Source: Gemmatimonadota bacterium (GTDB lineage Bacteria > Latescibacterota > UBA2968 > GCA-2709665). From it: a stretch of DNA of 64,000 nt. A program made the position numbers and the translations under genes. The notes under the pieces were generated by a model. That model was not told where the DNA came from. It did not search any database and was given only the letters and a program-made list of their open reading frames with translations. Of this stretch, positions 60,906 through 64,000 are shown in pieces. The stretch lies in the NCBI GenBank assembly GCA_028874335.1, contig JAPPJY010000011.1, forward strand, positions 1-64,000, given 5' to 3'. The stretch's first letter is position 1. Each line of letters opens with the position of its first letter.

Positions 60906-61578
60906 ACCGTCCTCCTGGATTATCTGCCAAGAACAGCAGCTTTCATAATCTCCCACGCAAGTTGAAAAGTCAAGCGGAAATGCCCGGTTCAGCGCCCGGA
61001 AAAGAGACGGGAAGCCCGGGGGAACGGGAAAAAGCCGGCGCAGGGGAGAAGCGATCGCCCGTCCCAATGAGCCCTGCCCGTGCCGTTTTCACTTTCAAAT
61101 TCAACCGGTACGGCTTAGATTTCCACTCGGGAACCCTTCGTCAGCCCTTCGACCTCGGCCAGCCAACCTGAATCCAAAAATACCGTTACACTGCTGTCGA
61201 AGATCGTTTGGTCAAGACGATCCCGGATGCGTAAGTACCTTCCTTTTTTAAAGTCGTTTCGTAATGCCAATGCAGGTCATGTTCTTTTGGCCAGGGCTGT
61301 CCAGGACAGAAACCGATTTGGGACCGGTGTGGATGGCGTTCCCCGGGAGCGAGGGCATCCTGCCCTCGGCGTCGGATAACACGTCGCACACGGTGTTTTC
61401 CACGAACCGGTATCGGGTATAGTGGACGCGTCAGTCCCTCGACGCGAATAGAGGCAGGTGACGCGTCGTTCGAGGGCAGGATGCCCTCGCTCCGGTTACG
61501 GGTGGATCATGTCGTGATGGCGGGCAGATTGCCTTCGGTCGCAGGGCGCTCGCCGTCTCATCGAAGAGGAGAGGATCT
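60906..61578. repeat. Intergenic region with inverted GAGGGCAGGATGCCCTC repeats
   Basis: No gene is visible in this 673-base divergent gap. GGAGCGAGGGCATCCTGCCC followed by TCG (61346-61368) and its complement (61471-61493) form an inverted pair about 100 bases apart; each is itself a palindrome. GACGCGTC words also recur near 61428 and 61460. A related TTGAGGGCATCCTGACCTCG lies near 43112. Promoters for the TauE/SafE gene and the TPP enzyme must also be here, but I cannot place them. Confidence 0.65.
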
Positions 61579-63255
61579 ATGCCCCGCCTGACCGGCGGCC
61601 GGTTCATCGCCGAGACGGTCCACGGATACGGGATCACCCACGTGTTCTTCATGCCCGTGATCGCGCCCCGTGCCCTGATGGAAATGGAACGGCTGGGTAT
61701 CCGGCGCATCATGACCCACGGCGAGAAGAGCGCAGCCTATATGGCCGACGCCTATGCCCGGGTCCGCCGGGGCGCCGGCATCTGCATGGCGCAATCCGTG
61801 GGGGCCGCAAACCTCGCCGCCGGGCTCCAGGACGCGTATCTCGCGTGTTCTCCCGTCATTGCCATCACCGGCCGTCAAACCCAGATCAACCGGCACCGGC
61901 ACGCCTATCAGGAAGTGGACCATGTAGCGCCGTTCGACGCGGTCACCAAGTACAACGTTCTGGTGGACCGGCCCGAGCAACTCCCCTATTTCCTGAGGCA
62001 GGCCTTCCGTGAAGCCACCACGGCAACGCCCGGGCCCGTTCATCTCGACATGGCGGGTTTCATCGGAGACGTGGTGGCGAACGCCGAAGCCGATCTGGAC
62101 GTGGTGGCCGAAGAACCCTTCGCCAAACTGCCTCCCTTCCGGCCCGAGCCCGACCCGGAGGCCGTCCGCAAGGCGATCGATCTGCTGGCCGCCGCTGAAC
62201 GCCCGATTATCGTCGCGGGCGGCGGGATCGTCTCCTCCGGCGCCGACGCCGAGCTACGAGCTTTCGCGGAAAGGATCTCAATACCCGTGGCCACGTCGTT
62301 GAACGCCAAGGAAGCCTTCCCTTACGACCACCCCCTCGCCGTGGGCGTCTGCGGATTGTATTCCCGCGAGTGCGCAAACCGCGCCGTCTGCGAGGCGGAC
62401 CTGGTCTTCTTTGTCGGAAGCCACACCGGCGGTCAGGTCACGAACGACTGGAGCGTTCCTCCTGCCGGCACCCATGTCATTCAACTCGACATCAACCCGT
62501 CCGAGATCGGACGCTCCTATCCGATCCGGCTCGGTATTCAGGCCGACGCAAAAGCCGGACTTTCCAGGCTGATCGATGCCGCGCCGGCGTCCGTCGCGCG
62601 AGGCGCATGGACGTCGCGCGTCCGGCAGCTCACCTCTCAATGGCGGGAGAGCGTGGCCCCGTTCGTCAATTCGGACGAGGTTCCCATTCGACCCGAACGC
62701 CTGTGCAGGGAACTGACCCGGCATCTGCCCGACGATGCTATCCTCGTTTCCGATACCGGCCACTCCGGAATCTGGACCGGGACCCTGATCGATCTCATCC
62801 ATCCGGGTCAGTCCTATATCCGGTGTTCCGGATCCCTCGGCTGGGGGATTCCCGCGGCCGTCGGCGCCCGGTGCGCCGCTCCGGACCGGCCGGTCGTGTG
62901 CTTCACCGGCGACGGCGGCATCTGGTATCACGTCACAGAACTGGACACCGCCGTTCGAAACGACATTCCCGTTGTCGTTGTGGTCAACAACAACCATTCC
63001 CTCAACCAGGAGAAGGAACTCAACGAAGATATCTACGGAGGTCCGGAACCGGGGTCCGACGAACTCTGGCACATGACGGACGGCGACTTTGCGAAAATGG
63101 CGGAGTCGATGGACTGCGTCGGCATCACGGTACGACGCGCGGAAGCGTTCGGGAGCGCCCTCGACGAGGCGATTACATCCGGGAAACCGGCCGTGATCGA
63201 CGTCAAGACCCACATCGAAGGCATCGCGCCGCCGGCGTGGTCGCCGCCGGCCTGA
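61579..63255 (+). CDS. Thiamine pyrophosphate-dependent enzyme (acetolactate synthase-like)
   Basis: A 558-residue three-domain TPP enzyme. The Pyr domain has the catalytic Glu in IMTHGEKSAAYMADAYAR, the middle domain is seen in RPIIVAGGGIVSSGADAEL, and the PP domain has the TPP/Mg motif from CFTGDGGIWYHVTELDTAVR to VVVVVNNNHSLNQEKELN (GDG...NN). GAGGAGAGG precedes the ATG. The usual AHAS FAD segment is not distinctive, so it could be a decarboxylase, sulfoacetaldehyde acetyltransferase-like or other ALS-family enzyme. It is 23 bases upstream of a PIG-L gene, suggesting joint action. Confidence 0.88.
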   Translation: MPRLTGGRFIAETVHGYGITHVFFMPVIAPRALMEMERLGIRRIMTHGEKSAAYMADAYARVRRGAGICMAQSVGAANLAAGLQDAYLACSPVIAITGRQTQINRHRHAYQEVDHVAPFDAVTKYNVLVDRPEQLPYFLRQAFREATTATPGPVHLDMAGFIGDVVANAEADLDVVAEEPFAKLPPFRPEPDPEAVRKAIDLLAAAERPIIVAGGGIVSSGADAELRAFAERISIPVATSLNAKEAFPYDHPLAVGVCGLYSRECANRAVCEADLVFFVGSHTGGQVTNDWSVPPAGTHVIQLDINPSEIGRSYPIRLGIQADAKAGLSRLIDAAPASVARGAWTSRVRQLTSQWRESVAPFVNSDEVPIRPERLCRELTRHLPDDAILVSDTGHSGIWTGTLIDLIHPGQSYIRCSGSLGWGIPAAVGARCAAPDRPVVCFTGDGGIWYHVTELDTAVRNDIPVVVVVNNNHSLNQEKELNEDIYGGPEPGSDELWHMTDGDFAKMAESMDCVGITVRRAEAFGSALDEAITSGKPAVIDVKTHIEGIAPPAWSPPA

Positions 63256-63278
63256 ATCCGGAAGGAGAGAAACCCGTC

Positions 63279-64000
63279 ATGCTGCCTGCTGGAGATGAGA
63301 ACCTCAAGATCCTGGTCGTGGTGGCCCATCCGCACGATGTGTGCCACATGGGGGGCACGTGCGCCCATCACGTCGATCGTGGCGACAGCGTCTCCGTGGT
63401 GGCGATAACCGGAGGACAGCGCACCCATAACGAAGAACTGGCGGACGAACTGCGCAAGCCGTCCGACCAGCGGGACAGGAACGTCATTCATGGATCGCAG
63501 GAAGAATACGCAAAACGCAAGACAGAAGAATTCGCCAGGGCGTGCGCCGTCTTCGGCGTCACCGACGTAACCGTGCTGCCGTTTTCCGATCATCCCCTCG
63601 AGGCCACTGAAGACGTGGTGTCGGCGCTGGCCGATATTCTGTACGTCGTCCGCCCTCAGATGATCCTGACCCATGCGCCCTACACCCTTCCCGACCGCCG
63701 CTTTCACTACGCGTGGGTGAACGACCATACCGCAGCCGGCATCGCGGTTCAAAAGGCGCTCAACCACGTGTCCATCCCGGACACGAAACTGGGCCGCGCG
63801 CCTCACAGAGTGGCCGCCATCTACTATACAGGCATCGATTACGGGTTCCACGAAGTCGACGTCTGTATCGATATCTCCGATCAGGTTCAGAAGCGGATCA
63901 AGGCGGAGGAACTATTCGAATCGCAAGGACACACGACGGAGTTCGCAATAAAGCGGATCGAGTCCAGCGCGGGATTTCAGGGGTGGAAGGCCGGCACCGG
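63279..64000 (+). CDS. PIG-L family deacetylase (cut by window edge)
   Basis: An incomplete gene: 240 codons are open to the end of the window. GAAGGAGAG lies before ATG 63279. The N-terminal Rossmann-like motif is ILVVVAHPHDVCHMGGTCAH, where most PIG-L enzymes read AHPDD; the first Asp, the usual catalytic base, is His here while the zinc-binding Asp is kept. VLPFSDHPLEATEDVV and ILTHAPYTLPDRRFHYAWVN with NDHTAAGIAV supply the later histidines. Such enzymes remove acetyl groups from N-acetyl sugars and related compounds. Start and strand are clear; the C-terminus is unseen. Confidence 0.85.
   Translation, partial: MLPAGDENLKILVVVAHPHDVCHMGGTCAHHVDRGDSVSVVAITGGQRTHNEELADELRKPSDQRDRNVIHGSQEEYAKRKTEEFARACAVFGVTDVTVLPFSDHPLEATEDVVSALADILYVVRPQMILTHAPYTLPDRRFHYAWVNDHTAAGIAVQKALNHVSIPDTKLGRAPHRVAAIYYTGIDYGFHEVDVCIDISDQVQKRIKAEELFESQGHTTEFAIKRIESSAGFQGWKAGT

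Overview
The window is 64 kb of GC-rich DNA (roughly 60% by eye) from a Gram-negative bacterium. Evidence for an outer membrane is a predicted lipoprotein, three outer-membrane beta-barrel-like proteins and a LolA-like periplasmic protein. Two neutral-ceramidase-like proteins, a formylglycine-type sulfatase, a Gfo/Idh/MocA oxidoreductase, an enolase-superfamily enzyme, an SSS symporter and a PIG-L deacetylase recall uncultured heterotrophs such as Latescibacterota, Poribacteria, Hydrogenedentota or Planctomycetota. That placement is inference; no rRNA or tRNA gene was found. TTG and GTG starts behind good Shine-Dalgarno sequences are frequent, and intergenic regions are full of short palindromic or MITE-like repeats.

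Layout. 0.2-5.5 kb, minus strand: DUF2905 protein, queA, ispDF and dedA, then a zinc dehydrogenase and a 63-aa protein. 5.7-17.7 kb, plus strand: DinG-type exonuclease-helicase, a Rel-like protein with a worn synthetase domain, a lipoprotein, a divergent RNase II relative, a LamG protein with an inserted propeller, and two ceramidase-like proteins, met by a convergent Gfo/Idh/MocA gene. 19.2-27.4 kb, minus strand: a catabolic cluster (enolase superfamily, isopropylmalate-dehydrogenase-like, M20 amidohydrolase, M19 dipeptidase, MDR dehydrogenase, flavin reductase, SSS symporter, 52-aa membrane protein). 27.8-31.4 kb: smc. 31.5-37.5 kb, minus: a TlpA-like protein with internal repeats and a GntR/ABC ATPase/ABC permease-propeller module with a clear promoter and operator. 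37.6-39.5 kb: modBC. 39.5-42.7 kb, minus: 3-hydroxyacyl-CoA dehydrogenase, SDR, EpmA-like ligase. 43.4-45.5 kb: three tandem beta-barrel paralogues. 45.6-49.9 kb, minus: pepA, MBL hydrolase, sulfatase, VanZ-like. 50-57.7 kb: pyrE, M20 peptidase (minus), GCS2 ligase, GNAT, MscS-like protein, a soluble MgtE-like protein and mgtE. 58.3-60.9 kb, minus: TauE/SafE, a TIGR02186-like protein and a LolA-like protein. 61.6-64 kb: TPP enzyme and a PIG-L deacetylase cut by the window edge.

The strongest discovery candidate is in the 19-27 kb cluster. The M20 amidohydrolase gene is open for about 440 codons except for one in-frame TGA at codon 101, exactly where the family has its metal-binding cysteine (GHG-C-GHN). 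A small hairpin with a G-led loop lies 18 nt downstream, as expected of a bacterial SECIS element. This is either a new kind of selenoprotein or a very recent nonsense mutation. A second clear result is a 162-bp MITE inserted in frame in the signal-peptide codons of an outer-membrane protein gene; removing it on paper restores a normal signal peptide. A third is a MITE nested in another MITE whose two copies each supply the stop codon of a neighbouring gene.
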